In this document: piece after piece, positions 6,700 to 14,392 of the stretch | Numbering within the stretch: position 1 is the stretch's first letter | Layout: every line of letters starts with the position of its first letter | Position numbers and translations under genes: made by a program | Assembly (NCBI GenBank): GCA_019420425.1 | Contig: JAHZHG010000024.1 | Location: forward strand, 1 to 15,853 | Reading direction: 5' to 3' | Length of the DNA stretch: 15,853 nt | DNA from: Clostridiales bacterium | Lineage (GTDB): Bacteria > Bacillota > Clostridia > Lachnospirales > Lachnospiraceae | Notes under the pieces: model-generated | Told to the model about the DNA's origin: nothing | Database searches by the model: none | The model's input: the letters and a program-made list of their open reading frames with translations, nothing else

Positions 6700-7542
6700 T
6701 TAAATTTTCACCCGCGCTCTGTCCGGATGTTCTCCCGACCATCCGGTCTGCGGCATGGCCAGAATCCGTTCCATGTCCTCAGCCGCAATCGCAAAGTCAA
6801 ACAGCTCCAGATTCTGCTGCATCCGCTCCATTGCCGAAGCCTTGGGCAGCGGCATAATATCCAGCTGCAGTTCTGCGCGCAGGCATATCTGCGCTGTGGA
6901 TTTTCCATACTTTTCCGCCAGCTCCTGCAGGAGGGCATCCTCCAGCACACGCCGCCTGCCCATCGGACTCCAGGCCTGTACCTGGATCTTCTGCTGTCGG
7001 CAGAAATCCACAGCCTCCTTCTGAAAATATCCCGGGTGGAGCTCCAGCTGGTCTACCGCCGGCCTTATCCTGGCCGTCTCCAGCACCGCCTGGATGTGGT
7101 GAGGCAGAAAGTTGCTCAGGCCGATTGCCCTCACCTTTCCTTCCGCGTACAGCTCCTCCATAGCCCTCCAGGTATCCTGTACCCGCTTTACCCATTCTGT
7201 GTCCTCCGGGTTTACCTTCGGCCAGTGGATCAGATAAAGATCCAGATACTCCAGGCCAAGGCGGGCCAGAGAACGGGCGCAGGCTGCCTTAGTCTCCTCA
7301 TATCCCATCTCGGTTTTCCAGACCTTGCTGGCCACCATATACTCCCCGCGTCCCAGCCCGCTTCCGGCCAGTGCGCGACCCAGCTCTTTTTCATTTTCGT
7401 AAAAGGATGCCGTATCGAAATACCGGTAGCCTGCCGCTATTGCCGTCTCCAGCACACCGGATACCTCTCCTGCGGTAGACTTGTATGTACCAAAACCGAT
7501 CTTCGGCACGGTCATTCCGTTATTCAGTCTGTATGTTTCCAT
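6700..7542 (-). CDS. Aldo/keto reductase
   Basis: A 280-residue NAD(P)H-dependent carbonyl reductase of the AKR superfamily. The catalytic tetrad is complete: Asp43 and Tyr48 in YFDTASFYENE, Lys73 in SKVW, and His106 in LIHWPK. A cofactor-phosphate region is seen as PLPKASAMERMQQN near the C-terminus. The length and the opening motif MTVPKIGFGTY match single-domain bacterial AKRs related to 2,5-diketo-D-gluconate reductase and methylglyoxal-type reductases. A usual Trp in the LRW motif is Ala here (LRAELQLD). An AAAGGAAG ribosome binding site precedes the ATG at 7542, which is 24 nt after ptsI. The substrate cannot be assigned; a role in detoxifying sugar-derived aldehydes would suit its position behind ptsI, but that is speculative. 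Confidence 0.93.
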   Translation of the reverse strand: METYRLNNGMTVPKIGFGTYKSTAGEVSGVLETAIAAGYRYFDTASFYENEKELGRALAGSGLGRGEYMVASKVWKTEMGYEETKAACARSLARLGLEYLDLYLIHWPKVNPEDTEWVKRVQDTWRAMEELYAEGKVRAIGLSNFLPHHIQAVLETARIRPAVDQLELHPGYFQKEAVDFCRQQKIQVQAWSPMGRRRVLEDALLQELAEKYGKSTAQICLRAELQLDIMPLPKASAMERMQQNLELFDFAIAAEDMERILAMPQTGWSGEHPDRARVKI

Positions 7543-7566
7543 CTGTTCTTCCTTTCGGCGTATGCA

Positions 7567-9192
7567 TTATTTTTCGCTCAGATCCATTTCCCGGATCAGC
7601 TTACGCAGGGGCAGAATCTCACCTGCGGTCACGGACAGCTCATCTACGCCCATGCGCACAAACTCCTCCGTGAGGGCAGGGTCTGCTGCCAGCTCTCCGC
7701 AGATGCCTACCCAGATACCGGCCCGATGGCCATTTTCCACCACCATCCGAATCATGCGCAGTACCGCCTCATGGTGGGGATTGTAGAAGGAATCCATCTG
7801 GGGATTCTGCCTGTCCACTGCCAGAGTATACTGGGTCAGGTCGTTGGTTCCAATGCTGAAAAACTCTACCTCCCGGGCAAGCAGATCACTGATCATCACT
7901 GCCGCAGGCGTTTCGATCATAATCCCCTGCTTTACCTCCCCAAAGGCAATGCCCTCAGCTGACAGCTCGGCCTTGACCGCCTCAGTCAGCGCCTTAATCT
8001 GTTGCACCTCTTCCACTGAGGTAATCATCGGATACATAATCGCCACATTGCCAAAGGCGCTGGCACGGTAAATGGCCCGCAGCTGAATCTTAAACATATC
8101 CGGATGCTTAAGGCAGATGCGGATCGCCCGATAGCCCATGGCCGGGTTTTCCTCATGGGCCAGCTGGAAATAATCCGCCTGCTTATCCACCCCGATATCC
8201 ATTGTCCGGATGATCACCTGTTTGCCCTGCATCAGCTCTGCCGCCTGCCGGTATGCCTGAAACTGATTCTCCTCCGTCGGATAATCCGGCGACTCCAGAT
8301 ACAGGAACTCGCTGCGGAACAGGCCTACGCTGCCCGCATCGTTTTCCAGAGCGGCGGGCATATCCGCCACACTTCCGATATTGGCCGCCAGCTCAATCCT
8401 CCTGCCGTCCAGGGTGATATTCTCCGCTCCCCGCAGGGTCTTTAGCAGAAGCGCCTTTTCCTTTTCCCGCTCCTGCTTTTTCCGGTATTTTTCCAAAATC
8501 TCAGGGGTGGGGTCTACGTAAAGTATTCCCTCCACGCCATCCATCACCGCCATGCGGCCGTCCCATTCCTGAGAAATCGGAATACCCAGCAGCGCAGGCA
8601 CATTCATCGTCCGCGCCAGCACCGCTGTATGGGAATTGGGTGAGCCATACTGGGTCACAAAGCCCAGCAGCTTTTCCTTGTCCAGCTGCACGGTCTCGCT
8701 GGGCGCCAGCTCGCTGGCGGCCAGGATCACCGGCTCGCGGATCACCTCTCCCTCCTCCCGATTGCCCTGTAAAATACCCTCCAGGCGCCTGGATATATCC
8801 TGGATATCTACGGCTCTCGCCTGAAAATATTCATCTTCCATACCGGCAAAGATACCGGCAAAATTATCCCCCGTGGAAGCCACCGCATACTCCGCGTTTA
8901 CCCGCTGAGTGCGGATGATGTTGTGCACAGAATCCGTATAATCGCTGTCCTCCGCCATCATGGCGTGAACCTCAAAAATCTGAGCATTTTCCTCGCCCAC
9001 CTCAGCCGCAGCACGCGCATAAAGGCCGTGAAGCTCCTCCACCGCCTGCTTTTTCGCCGCCTCGTACCGGCTGATTTCGGCCTCCGTATCCTCCACGCGC
9101 TGCCGCTTAATCTGTTGTTTCTCCTTATTGTAAAATAAGATTTTTCCGATCGCAATCCGCTTTAATATTGATTTTCCCTGATACTGCTCCAT
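7567..9192 (-). CDS. ptsI: Phosphotransferase system enzyme I (PEP-protein phosphotransferase)
   Basis: Cytoplasmic enzyme that takes phosphate from phosphoenolpyruvate and passes it to HPr, starting the sugar PTS cascade. It has 541 residues, close to the family norm of about 570. The phosphohistidine is His188 in the segment SPNSHTAVLAR. PEP-site residues are seen in GLFRSEFLYLE (Arg293), IIRTMDIG (Arg329), MIETPAAV and FFSIGTNDLTQY, and the active Cys498 lies in VGICGELAAD. The N-terminal HPr-binding helical part is at about 30-140. Two motifs depart from the textbook form: the usual GGxTSH is GSPNSH, and GGDK is GVDK. The ATG at 9192 has GGGAGG 5 nt upstream. Unusually, no ptsH gene is adjacent; instead an aldo/keto reductase and an ABC transporter follow with short gaps. 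Confidence 0.95.
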   Translation of the reverse strand: MEQYQGKSILKRIAIGKILFYNKEKQQIKRQRVEDTEAEISRYEAAKKQAVEELHGLYARAAAEVGEENAQIFEVHAMMAEDSDYTDSVHNIIRTQRVNAEYAVASTGDNFAGIFAGMEDEYFQARAVDIQDISRRLEGILQGNREEGEVIREPVILAASELAPSETVQLDKEKLLGFVTQYGSPNSHTAVLARTMNVPALLGIPISQEWDGRMAVMDGVEGILYVDPTPEILEKYRKKQEREKEKALLLKTLRGAENITLDGRRIELAANIGSVADMPAALENDAGSVGLFRSEFLYLESPDYPTEENQFQAYRQAAELMQGKQVIIRTMDIGVDKQADYFQLAHEENPAMGYRAIRICLKHPDMFKIQLRAIYRASAFGNVAIMYPMITSVEEVQQIKALTEAVKAELSAEGIAFGEVKQGIMIETPAAVMISDLLAREVEFFSIGTNDLTQYTLAVDRQNPQMDSFYNPHHEAVLRMIRMVVENGHRAGIWVGICGELAADPALTEEFVRMGVDELSVTAGEILPLRKLIREMDLSEK

Positions 9193-9230
9193 AGATTCCT
9201 CCCGGTGCCCATCCGCCCGCCAGGAGCGGA

Positions 9231-9242
9231 CTGAATTTTCAG
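9231..9242. other. Short inverted repeat in the ptsI leader
   Basis: CTGAATTTTCAG is a 5-bp dyad with a 2-bp centre between the putative ptsI promoter and its ribosome binding site. It may be an operator but is short enough to be chance. Confidence 0.2.
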
Positions 9243-9255
9243 TAGCTTTTCTTTT

Positions 9256-9285
9256 ATTCTATCTTAAAAATACGGTTTAGTCCAG
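9256..9285 (-). promoter_or_regulatory. Possible promoter of the ptsI operon
   Basis: On the minus strand CTGGAC (9280-9285) and TAGAAT (9256-9261) are 18 nt apart, about 65 nt upstream of the ptsI ATG. The -35 element matches poorly. It is the best candidate in the 150-nt space between ptsI and the divergent plus-strand genes; no clear promoter was seen for the plus strand. Confidence 0.35.
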
Positions 9286-9342
9286 CCCGAACCACCGCTT
9301 CTTTTCTTTCATATGCTAATAGAAAAATCCGAGGAATTATTC

Positions 9343-10248
9343 ATGCCTTTTATCGTTTGCCTGCTGTTTCTTTTGCTGCTGTTTCTATACTGGATTTATC
9401 TGCGCCGCAGAGAAAAGACCATACGGAAAATCCGCCGCATGACCGCTTTGCAAAAATCCGCTCTGCTCAACCGCCTCTGCATGCCTCTGGGCTATCAGTA
9501 TCATCCGACTCAGGACATCTTTACCTCCATCCTGCCAGTGGAGGGCAGCTTTCCCTCGCCCATCTGGCAGAGAAGCTTCGGCTATACGGAAGGCTTTGAC
9601 CTTGCCGCTCCCCGTCTGAATATGGTATTTGACCGGGAAAAGGTGTACTTTGACTATGGAGGCAGAACCTGGCTGATCGAGTTCTGGAAGGGCCAGTATG
9701 GCATCACCGTAGGCGGAGAAATCGGTATCTATCATGCTGACCGGATCGTCCCCCGTGATCAGCTGGACACCGCAGGGTTTGCCTGCGCCGCCGACGCGGA
9801 GATGCTGCCGCTGGGCCTGGAGCTCTTTTATGGGAATGAGCTGCTTGCCCACGTAGAAAGCCCTCACTTCTGGCTGGCCGCATTCTCTCTGGGGCGCTTT
9901 GCCCGGCCTGCCGACCTGACCCTGCAGGTTTTCCTCGTCTTTCCGGAATATGCCATGCAGGAGGCCTTCTCCTCTGCCCTGCGTCAAAACGGCTGTGCCC
10001 CGGAAGCGGGAGACGGCGTCTGCCGCGGCACACTGGCGCGCTTTACGCTGGACATCCCTCACACGCCTCCTGCCGGCAGTTCTCTTTCCCGCAGGCTGGG
10101 ACTGTACCGCTGCTTTTTACTGACCGGGCTGTTCCGCTGGATAACCCGGCCGCTGGAAAGCGGCGCCGACCGGCTGCTTTTGCTGTATGAGCAGCTGCCC
10201 TCCGTTTTCCGCCGTTCTCTGCGGCCCCGCCGTTTTTCCCGGAGGTGA
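9343..10248 (+). CDS. Membrane-anchored DUF4474-like protein
   Basis: A 301-residue protein with one N-terminal transmembrane helix (about 2-20) followed by a basic stretch RRREKTIRKIRR, so the bulk should lie in the cytoplasm by the positive-inside rule. The soluble part carries a string of aromatic and glycine motifs: WQRSFGYTEGFD, LNMVFDREKVYFDYGG, EFWKGQYGITVGGEIGIY. These are what I remember of the DUF4474 family common in Clostridia; this is recall, not a search. No biochemical function is known to me. I start the gene at the ATG at 9343, which has GAGG 8 nt upstream; an ATG ten codons earlier (9313) lacks a ribosome binding site and would put charged residues before the anchor. Its stop overlaps the ribosome binding site of the next gene, so the two form an operon. 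Confidence 0.75.
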   Translation: MPFIVCLLFLLLLFLYWIYLRRREKTIRKIRRMTALQKSALLNRLCMPLGYQYHPTQDIFTSILPVEGSFPSPIWQRSFGYTEGFDLAAPRLNMVFDREKVYFDYGGRTWLIEFWKGQYGITVGGEIGIYHADRIVPRDQLDTAGFACAADAEMLPLGLELFYGNELLAHVESPHFWLAAFSLGRFARPADLTLQVFLVFPEYAMQEAFSSALRQNGCAPEAGDGVCRGTLARFTLDIPHTPPAGSSLSRRLGLYRCFLLTGLFRWITRPLESGADRLLLLYEQLPSVFRRSLRPRRFSRR

Positions 10249-10253
10249 CCGCC

Positions 10254-11135
10254 ATGGGATATGAAAAACGACTGTCTGATGCCTTCGCCTCGGCTCCCCG
10301 CCTTCCGCTGGACGGCGGCTCCCGCTATGTACTGTTCAGCGACTGCCACCGGGGAATCGGCGACTCTAACGATAACTTTCTGAAAAACCAGCATATCTAC
10401 TTTGCTGCCCTGCGCCACTACGAACAAAACGGATTTTCTTATATCGAACTGGGGGACGGAGATGAGCTTTGGGAAAACCGGGATATGAAACAGATTATCG
10501 AAATCCACAGCAATGTGTTCTGGCTGCTTTCCCGTTTTCATCGTGACAGACGCCTGCACCTGATCTACGGCAATCATGACATGGTTAAAAAATATCCGCG
10601 GTACCGCAGCAAAACATGTGCCTCCTATTTTTGTACTGAGAGCCAGGCCATCCAGCCCCTCTTTCCTGATCTTCCTGTCCACGAGGGCATTATCCTGTCC
10701 GACAGCGTTACGGGAAAGGGGCTGTACCTGACCCACGGGCATCAGGCCGACCCACTGAACTCTGTTTTCTGGCGTGTTTCCCGCTTTCTGGTCCGCTATC
10801 TCTGGCGGACACTGGAGCACTATGGGGTCACTGACCCCACCAGCGCCGCAAAAAACTACAGCGTGACAGAAAAAAATGAAAAACGCCTGCTTGACTGGGC
10901 CAAAAGCCATCATCGGATACTCATCACCGGGCATACCCACCGTCCCCGGGTCGGAAGTGCGGCTTCTCCCTATTTCAATACCGGCAGCTGTGTGCATCCC
11001 CGGTGTATCACCTGCCTGGAGCTGCAAAACCGGCAGCTTACCCTGGTCAAATGGTCCGTGGAGACGGGAGCGGGAATGGAGCTGAGGGTGGCCCGCCGCG
11101 AGCTGGCCCCGCCCGTCTGCCTGGATGAGCTATAG
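10254..11135 (+). CDS. Calcineurin-like metallophosphoesterase
   Basis: A 293-residue cytoplasmic hydrolase with the full metal-binding set: Asp30 and His32 in FSDCHRG, Asp68 in ELGDGDELWE, Asn107-His108 in YGNHDM, His161/His163 in LTHGHQ, and His227/His229 in GHTHRP. This pattern identifies a two-metal phosphoesterase of the broad family containing LpxH, YfcE and nucleotide phosphodiesterases. The GDGDELWE form recalls LpxH-like enzymes, but a lipid A role is not expected in a Gram-positive host, so the substrate is unknown. GGAGGT lies 7 nt before the ATG at 10254; the upstream GTG at 10245 overlaps that site and is less likely. The preceding DUF4474-like gene ends inside the ribosome binding site, suggesting a two-gene unit. 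The stop codon is only one base away from the convergent minus-strand gene. Confidence 0.9.
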   Translation: MGYEKRLSDAFASAPRLPLDGGSRYVLFSDCHRGIGDSNDNFLKNQHIYFAALRHYEQNGFSYIELGDGDELWENRDMKQIIEIHSNVFWLLSRFHRDRRLHLIYGNHDMVKKYPRYRSKTCASYFCTESQAIQPLFPDLPVHEGIILSDSVTGKGLYLTHGHQADPLNSVFWRVSRFLVRYLWRTLEHYGVTDPTSAAKNYSVTEKNEKRLLDWAKSHHRILITGHTHRPRVGSAASPYFNTGSCVHPRCITCLELQNRQLTLVKWSVETGAGMELRVARRELAPPVCLDEL

Positions 11136-11136
11136 A

Positions 11137-11454
11137 TCAGTCCCGCCGCCACAGGATCTTCCATTCCTGGCGTTCCACATAAAACAGCAGGGAAAACTGC
11201 TGGCGGCAGGCTCCGATCACCGTATCGCATTCATACTCGATGGTGGGAATCCCACAGTAAAATTTCTTTTCCACAGAAATCACATGAATATTCGGCAGAG
11301 TATGGATCTGCCCTTCACTATCCTGAAACTTGATCATCTTTGGCACAGCCGTACCGGTGCTGGTAAACCAGACGCCGCAGGCTACCGGCTCCTGGCGCCC
11401 CCGCAGAGTCCCTGCGTCGGGGCGCTCATCGTTTATCCCGATTCCCATACTCAT
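11137..11454 (-). CDS. Unrecognised 105-residue protein, second gene of the SOS operon
   Basis: I do not recognise this protein. It has 105 residues and no membrane segment. From about residue 27 on it has alternating hydrophobic stretches (VWFTSTGTAVPKMIKF, IHVISVEKKF, TIEYECD, FSLLFYVERQEWKILW) that suggest a small beta-barrel. It starts 14 nt after the polymerase gene with a GGGAGGG ribosome binding site 6 nt before the ATG, so it should be co-expressed with the polymerase under LexA control. In Bacillus the SOS polymerase gene uvrX is accompanied by the small beta-rich YolD protein; this gene holds the same position, but I see no clear sequence match to YolD. The stop lies one base from the stop of the convergent phosphoesterase gene, leaving no room for an intergenic terminator. 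Confidence 0.8.
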   Translation of the reverse strand: MSMGIGINDERPDAGTLRGRQEPVACGVWFTSTGTAVPKMIKFQDSEGQIHTLPNIHVISVEKKFYCGIPTIEYECDTVIGACRQQFSLLFYVERQEWKILWRRD

Positions 11455-11468
11455 CCGGATCCCTCCCT

Positions 11469-12746
11469 TCAGTCAATCCTCATTCCGGTATAATCCACCG
11501 TACGCTTTTCTCTGGATACTCCGCCCTCCAGGTGGTCGATGGGGCCGCTCAGAAACACTGCCCGTTTCACTGCATCAATGCCGAACCGCCGTCGGATCCG
11601 ATCCACGGCGGCGTCTGCCCGCTCCAGCTTTCCGTAATCTGTGGAGTCAAACAGGTGCAGCTGTCTCATCTCTTCTCCCCTGCTCAGGCGGCTCGTGTGA
11701 ATCCCCAGCTGGCGAATGGGCGTCTGCCGGTCCCACAGCTCGTCAAACAGGCGGCAGGCACAGCAGTGAAGCTCTCTGGTAATGTTGGTCGGGTTATCCA
11801 GGATCACCTGATGACAGGCGCTGTGCAGATCGCTCCCCTTCAGGCTCACGGAAACCACCTCCGCGCGTACCCGGTCCTCCCGCAGACGCCTGGCCACCGT
11901 CTCCGCCAGCGCCAGCAAAACCTTCTTTGCCGTCTCTGCATCCTCCACGTCAAACGGGATCGTGGTGGAATTCCCGTAGCCCTTCTGGGGAGGGGCCTCG
12001 GCCTCCACCGCTGAGCAGTCCAGGCCATTGGCGAAAGCCCAGACCACTCCGCCCTGATGCTTCAGCTGGGCCTCTAATATTCCCGGGTCTGTACGGGCCA
12101 GCTCGCCAATCGTACGTATGCCCATGTTATACAGCTTTTTCGTGGTGGCCCGCCCGACAAAAAATAGCTCGGAAACCGGGAGAGGCCATAGCTTTTCCGG
12201 TATCTCCTCCGGAAACAGGGTGTGTACAAGATTGGGCTTTTTCAGTTCGCCGGCCATCTTGGCCAGTACCTTGTTGCAGGATATCCCGACATTTACCGTA
12301 AAACCCAGCTCATCGGAAATCCTCCGGCGCAGCTCGCCGGCTGTCTCCACCGGATCGGGATACAGCTCCCCCAGCTCTGTCATATCCATGAAAGCCTCGT
12401 CAATGCTGTACTGCTCCACCCACGGCGTATACTCCCGCATAATATGCATCACCGCCGACGAGCAGCTCTGGTACAGGGAATAATTCGGCGGAACAAGATA
12501 CAGCTTCGGACACCTCTGCAGCGCCTCGACAATGGACATTCCCGTCTGTATCCCGAAACGCTTTGCCGGAATGCTCTTCGCCAGGATAATCCCCCGGCGC
12601 ATAGCCTGATCTCCGGCCACCGCGGAGGGAACCTCCCGCAGATCCAGCTGCCCGCCGAGGTGATGCAGCCGGTACGCCGCCTCCCAGGAGAGGAAAGCCG
12701 AGTTCACGTCAAGATGAAAAATCAACCGTTTCCTTTTATCGAACAT
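11469..12746 (-). CDS. dinB: Y-family DNA polymerase (DinB/Pol IV-like), SOS-regulated
   Basis: Error-prone translesion DNA polymerase of 425 residues. The first metal ligand is Asp13 in FHLDVNSAFLSW; the steric-gate residue that excludes ribonucleotides aligns with Phe18. The catalytic acidic pair is Asp116-Glu117 in QYSIDEAFMD. The helix-hairpin-helix region (about 185-225) and the little-finger domain (about 255-355) follow. A textbook sliding-clamp binding motif, QLHLF, is at 362-366. The HLDVNSAF form is the clostridial variant, related to DinB and UvrX. The ATG at 12746 is chosen for the AGGAGGG 8 nt upstream; a longer frame exists but would read through the promoter. Transcription comes from a consensus promoter with a LexA box in its spacer, so the gene should be induced by DNA damage. 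Confidence 0.93.
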   Translation of the reverse strand: MFDKRKRLIFHLDVNSAFLSWEAAYRLHHLGGQLDLREVPSAVAGDQAMRRGIILAKSIPAKRFGIQTGMSIVEALQRCPKLYLVPPNYSLYQSCSSAVMHIMREYTPWVEQYSIDEAFMDMTELGELYPDPVETAGELRRRISDELGFTVNVGISCNKVLAKMAGELKKPNLVHTLFPEEIPEKLWPLPVSELFFVGRATTKKLYNMGIRTIGELARTDPGILEAQLKHQGGVVWAFANGLDCSAVEAEAPPQKGYGNSTTIPFDVEDAETAKKVLLALAETVARRLREDRVRAEVVSVSLKGSDLHSACHQVILDNPTNITRELHCCACRLFDELWDRQTPIRQLGIHTSRLSRGEEMRQLHLFDSTDYGKLERADAAVDRIRRRFGIDAVKRAVFLSGPIDHLEGGVSREKRTVDYTGMRID

Positions 12747-12768
12747 ACATTCTTCCCTCCTGTGAAAA

Positions 12769-12797
12769 ATTATATCAGAACGCATGTTCTTTGTAAA
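12769..12797 (-). promoter_or_regulatory. SOS promoter of the dinB operon
   Basis: On the minus strand TTTACA (12792-12797), a 17-nt spacer and a perfect TATAAT (12769-12774) form a strong sigma-A promoter, with AGGAGGG and the start codon close behind. The spacer is almost filled by a LexA-type palindrome, so repressor binding would block RNA polymerase directly. Confidence 0.85.
12777..12790. promoter_or_regulatory. LexA box (SOS operator)
   Basis: AGAACGCATGTTCT is a 14-bp dyad with perfect arms (AGAAC-N4-GTTCT). It contains the GAAC-N4-GTTC core of the Bacillus/Clostridium LexA site. It sits within the dinB promoter spacer, where known Gram-positive SOS operators are found. Confidence 0.85.
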
Positions 12798-12825
12798 GAG
12801 GAAGTTTCCTCCAGCTCCAAACAAA

Positions 12826-12856
12826 AACAACCCCCCGCTTTTCGCAGGAGGATGTT
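12826..12856 (-). terminator. Intrinsic terminator of the cstA gene
   Basis: On the minus strand a 13-bp stem with one mismatch and two G-U pairs (CCTCCTGC against GCGGGGGG at its core) closes a 5-nt GAAAA loop and is followed by a T-rich tail. It begins 12 nt after the cstA stop codon and isolates cstA from the dinB promoter just downstream. Confidence 0.75.
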
Positions 12857-12867
12857 CTTTCTTTTTA

Positions 12868-14310
12868 TTATTTGGACTGCTTTAATCCCGGCAGGAATGC
12901 CCTTACGATAAAGATTACCGCAAACAGCAGGGCCGCTGCCAGGCCCACCGGATACGCGATGGATGAACTCAGCTTGAAGCCTTCGTCCGCGATCAGTATG
13001 TAGGTCACGCTTACTGCCGACATAAAGGTAGCCGGAAGGGCGGCCATCAGACTGGCGTAGGTCTGCTTCGTATATTTGGCCAGGTAAACTGCACCTGCCC
13101 ACAGGGCCATCATTGCCAGAGTCTGGTTTGCCCAGGAGAAGTATCTCCAGATAATCTGATAATCGATCAGGGAAATCAGATAGCCTACGATCAGCAGCGG
13201 AGCAGACAGTAGCAGACGCTTCTTTCCGTCCTTCTGCTCGATCTTAAACCAGTCGGCAATCGTCAGACGGGCGCTTCTGAATGCCGTATCACCGGAGGTA
13301 ATCGGGCAGGCAATAACACCGATCATTGCCAGCACACCGCCGACCGGCCCTAAAAGGCTCATAGACATATCGTAAACTACAGTGGAGTTTCCGCCGCCTG
13401 CGTCCAGCAGAGCCTGCATACCGCTTGTTGCACCGTCCTTGTTATAGAAGAAGGCAATACCGGCTGCTGCCCAGATCAGAGCAATCACGCCTTCGGATAC
13501 CATTGCGCCGTAGAAGATTTTCCGTCCCTGCTTTTCAGAAGTCAGGCAGCGGGCAACCATCGGGGACTGGGTGGCATGGAAGCCGGAAATCGCGCCACAG
13601 GCTACCGTGATAAACATCAGCGGCCAGATCGGTTTATTCGCAGGATGCAGATTGGAAAGGGTCATTTCCATCATCGGTCTGGTTCCGCTGTTGGCAATCG
13701 TAGCTCCGCCGATTCCGATGGCCATGATGATCAGGCAGATACCGAAAATCGGATACAGCTTTCCGATGATCTTATCAATCGGAAGCAGAGTAGCCAGGAA
13801 ATAGTACAGCAGTACAACAATCGTCCAGAATCTTACGTCCAGGACATTGGGCGTCAGCAGAGCCAGCAGGCCTGCCGGGCCTACCATGAATACAACGCCG
13901 ACCATAACCAGCAGCACAACTGAAAATACGCGCATAACGTTCTTCATCACCGGCCCAAGGTAGATACCTACGATCTCGGAAATGCTGGCTCCATCATTAC
14001 GGATGGAAAGCATACCGCTCAGGTAGTCATGTACTGCACCGGCAAAAATGGTACCGAATACGATCCACAGAAATACGGAAGGTCCCCAGATTGCTCCGGA
14101 AAGAGCGCCGAAAATCGGCCCCAGACCTGCGATGTTCAGCAGCTGGATCAGGAATGCCCTCCACGGCTTCATCGGCACATAGTCCACGCCGTCCGGGTGC
14201 GCCACACAGGGCGTCTGCCGGTCATCCGGCTTGAACACCTTCTCGACAACTGCTCCGTACACAATGTAGCCCACAACAAGCAGTGCCAGACACACAAAAA
14301 AAGTTACCAT
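12868..14310 (-). CDS. cstA: CstA-family carbon starvation / pyruvate (or peptide) transporter
   Basis: Polytopic membrane protein of 480 residues with about a dozen hydrophobic segments. Family motifs are clear: PMKPWRAFLIQLLNIAGLGP near residues 46-65, the HDYLSGMLSIRNDGASISEIVG block around 95-120, SGFHATQSPMVARC, and ITSGDTAFRSARLTIADW. CstA and its relative BtsT (YjiY) of E. coli import pyruvate under nutrient limitation, and CstA has also been linked to peptide uptake; which substrate applies here is open. This is the short form usual in Firmicutes, against about 700 residues in E. coli. The ATG at 14310 has GAGGAGGG 8 nt upstream; the frame is open further upstream but would cross the promoter. 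The gene is monocistronic: it has its own promoter, a structured leader and a terminator. Confidence 0.93.
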   Translation of the reverse strand: MVTFFVCLALLVVGYIVYGAVVEKVFKPDDRQTPCVAHPDGVDYVPMKPWRAFLIQLLNIAGLGPIFGALSGAIWGPSVFLWIVFGTIFAGAVHDYLSGMLSIRNDGASISEIVGIYLGPVMKNVMRVFSVVLLVMVGVVFMVGPAGLLALLTPNVLDVRFWTIVVLLYYFLATLLPIDKIIGKLYPIFGICLIIMAIGIGGATIANSGTRPMMEMTLSNLHPANKPIWPLMFITVACGAISGFHATQSPMVARCLTSEKQGRKIFYGAMVSEGVIALIWAAAGIAFFYNKDGATSGMQALLDAGGGNSTVVYDMSMSLLGPVGGVLAMIGVIACPITSGDTAFRSARLTIADWFKIEQKDGKKRLLLSAPLLIVGYLISLIDYQIIWRYFSWANQTLAMMALWAGAVYLAKYTKQTYASLMAALPATFMSAVSVTYILIADEGFKLSSSIAYPVGLAAALLFAVIFIVRAFLPGLKQSK

Positions 14311-14386
14311 AACAAGCCCTCCTCTAAGAGTAAGATAAAATAAGATAAGATATAGGCGAAGCAGGCAAACCTCCTGATTTCGCCAT
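14311..14386 (-). promoter_or_regulatory. Structured cstA leader with internal AGGAGG and a short uORF
   Basis: The transcript would start near 14386. GGCGAA (14378-14383) and TTCGCC (14354-14359) can pair, and an inner CAGG/CCTG stem extends this into a hairpin whose loop side exposes AGGAGG. A 20-codon ORF starts at the ATG at 14386-14384, practically at the first transcribed base, runs MAKSGGLPASP and ends with TAG abutting the AGGAGGG of cstA. The distal part is made of TCTTA-like repeats. Whether the hairpin or the uORF is functional is unknown. Confidence 0.4.
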
Positions 14387-14392
14387 GGGCTT

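Noticed and set aside
6727..7962. Plus-strand 411-codon open frame
   Set aside because: It lies antisense across the aldo/keto reductase and ptsI, both with complete catalytic motifs. It has no ribosome binding site, and its low-complexity His/Gln/Leu-rich product is typical of an antisense shadow.
10059..11027. Minus-strand 322-codon open frame
   Set aside because: Antisense to the metallophosphoesterase, whose metal-binding motifs are intact on the plus strand. No ribosome binding site and no recognisable domain.
12222..12911. Plus-strand 229-codon open frame over dinB and its promoter
   Set aside because: It reads through the LexA box and the cstA terminator and is antisense to an intact polymerase gene.
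14327..14352. TCTTA/TAAGA-rich run in the cstA leader as a regulatory tandem repeat
   Set aside because: The units are irregular and only four or five long; simple pyrimidine-rich composition explains it as well. Kept only as part of the leader description.
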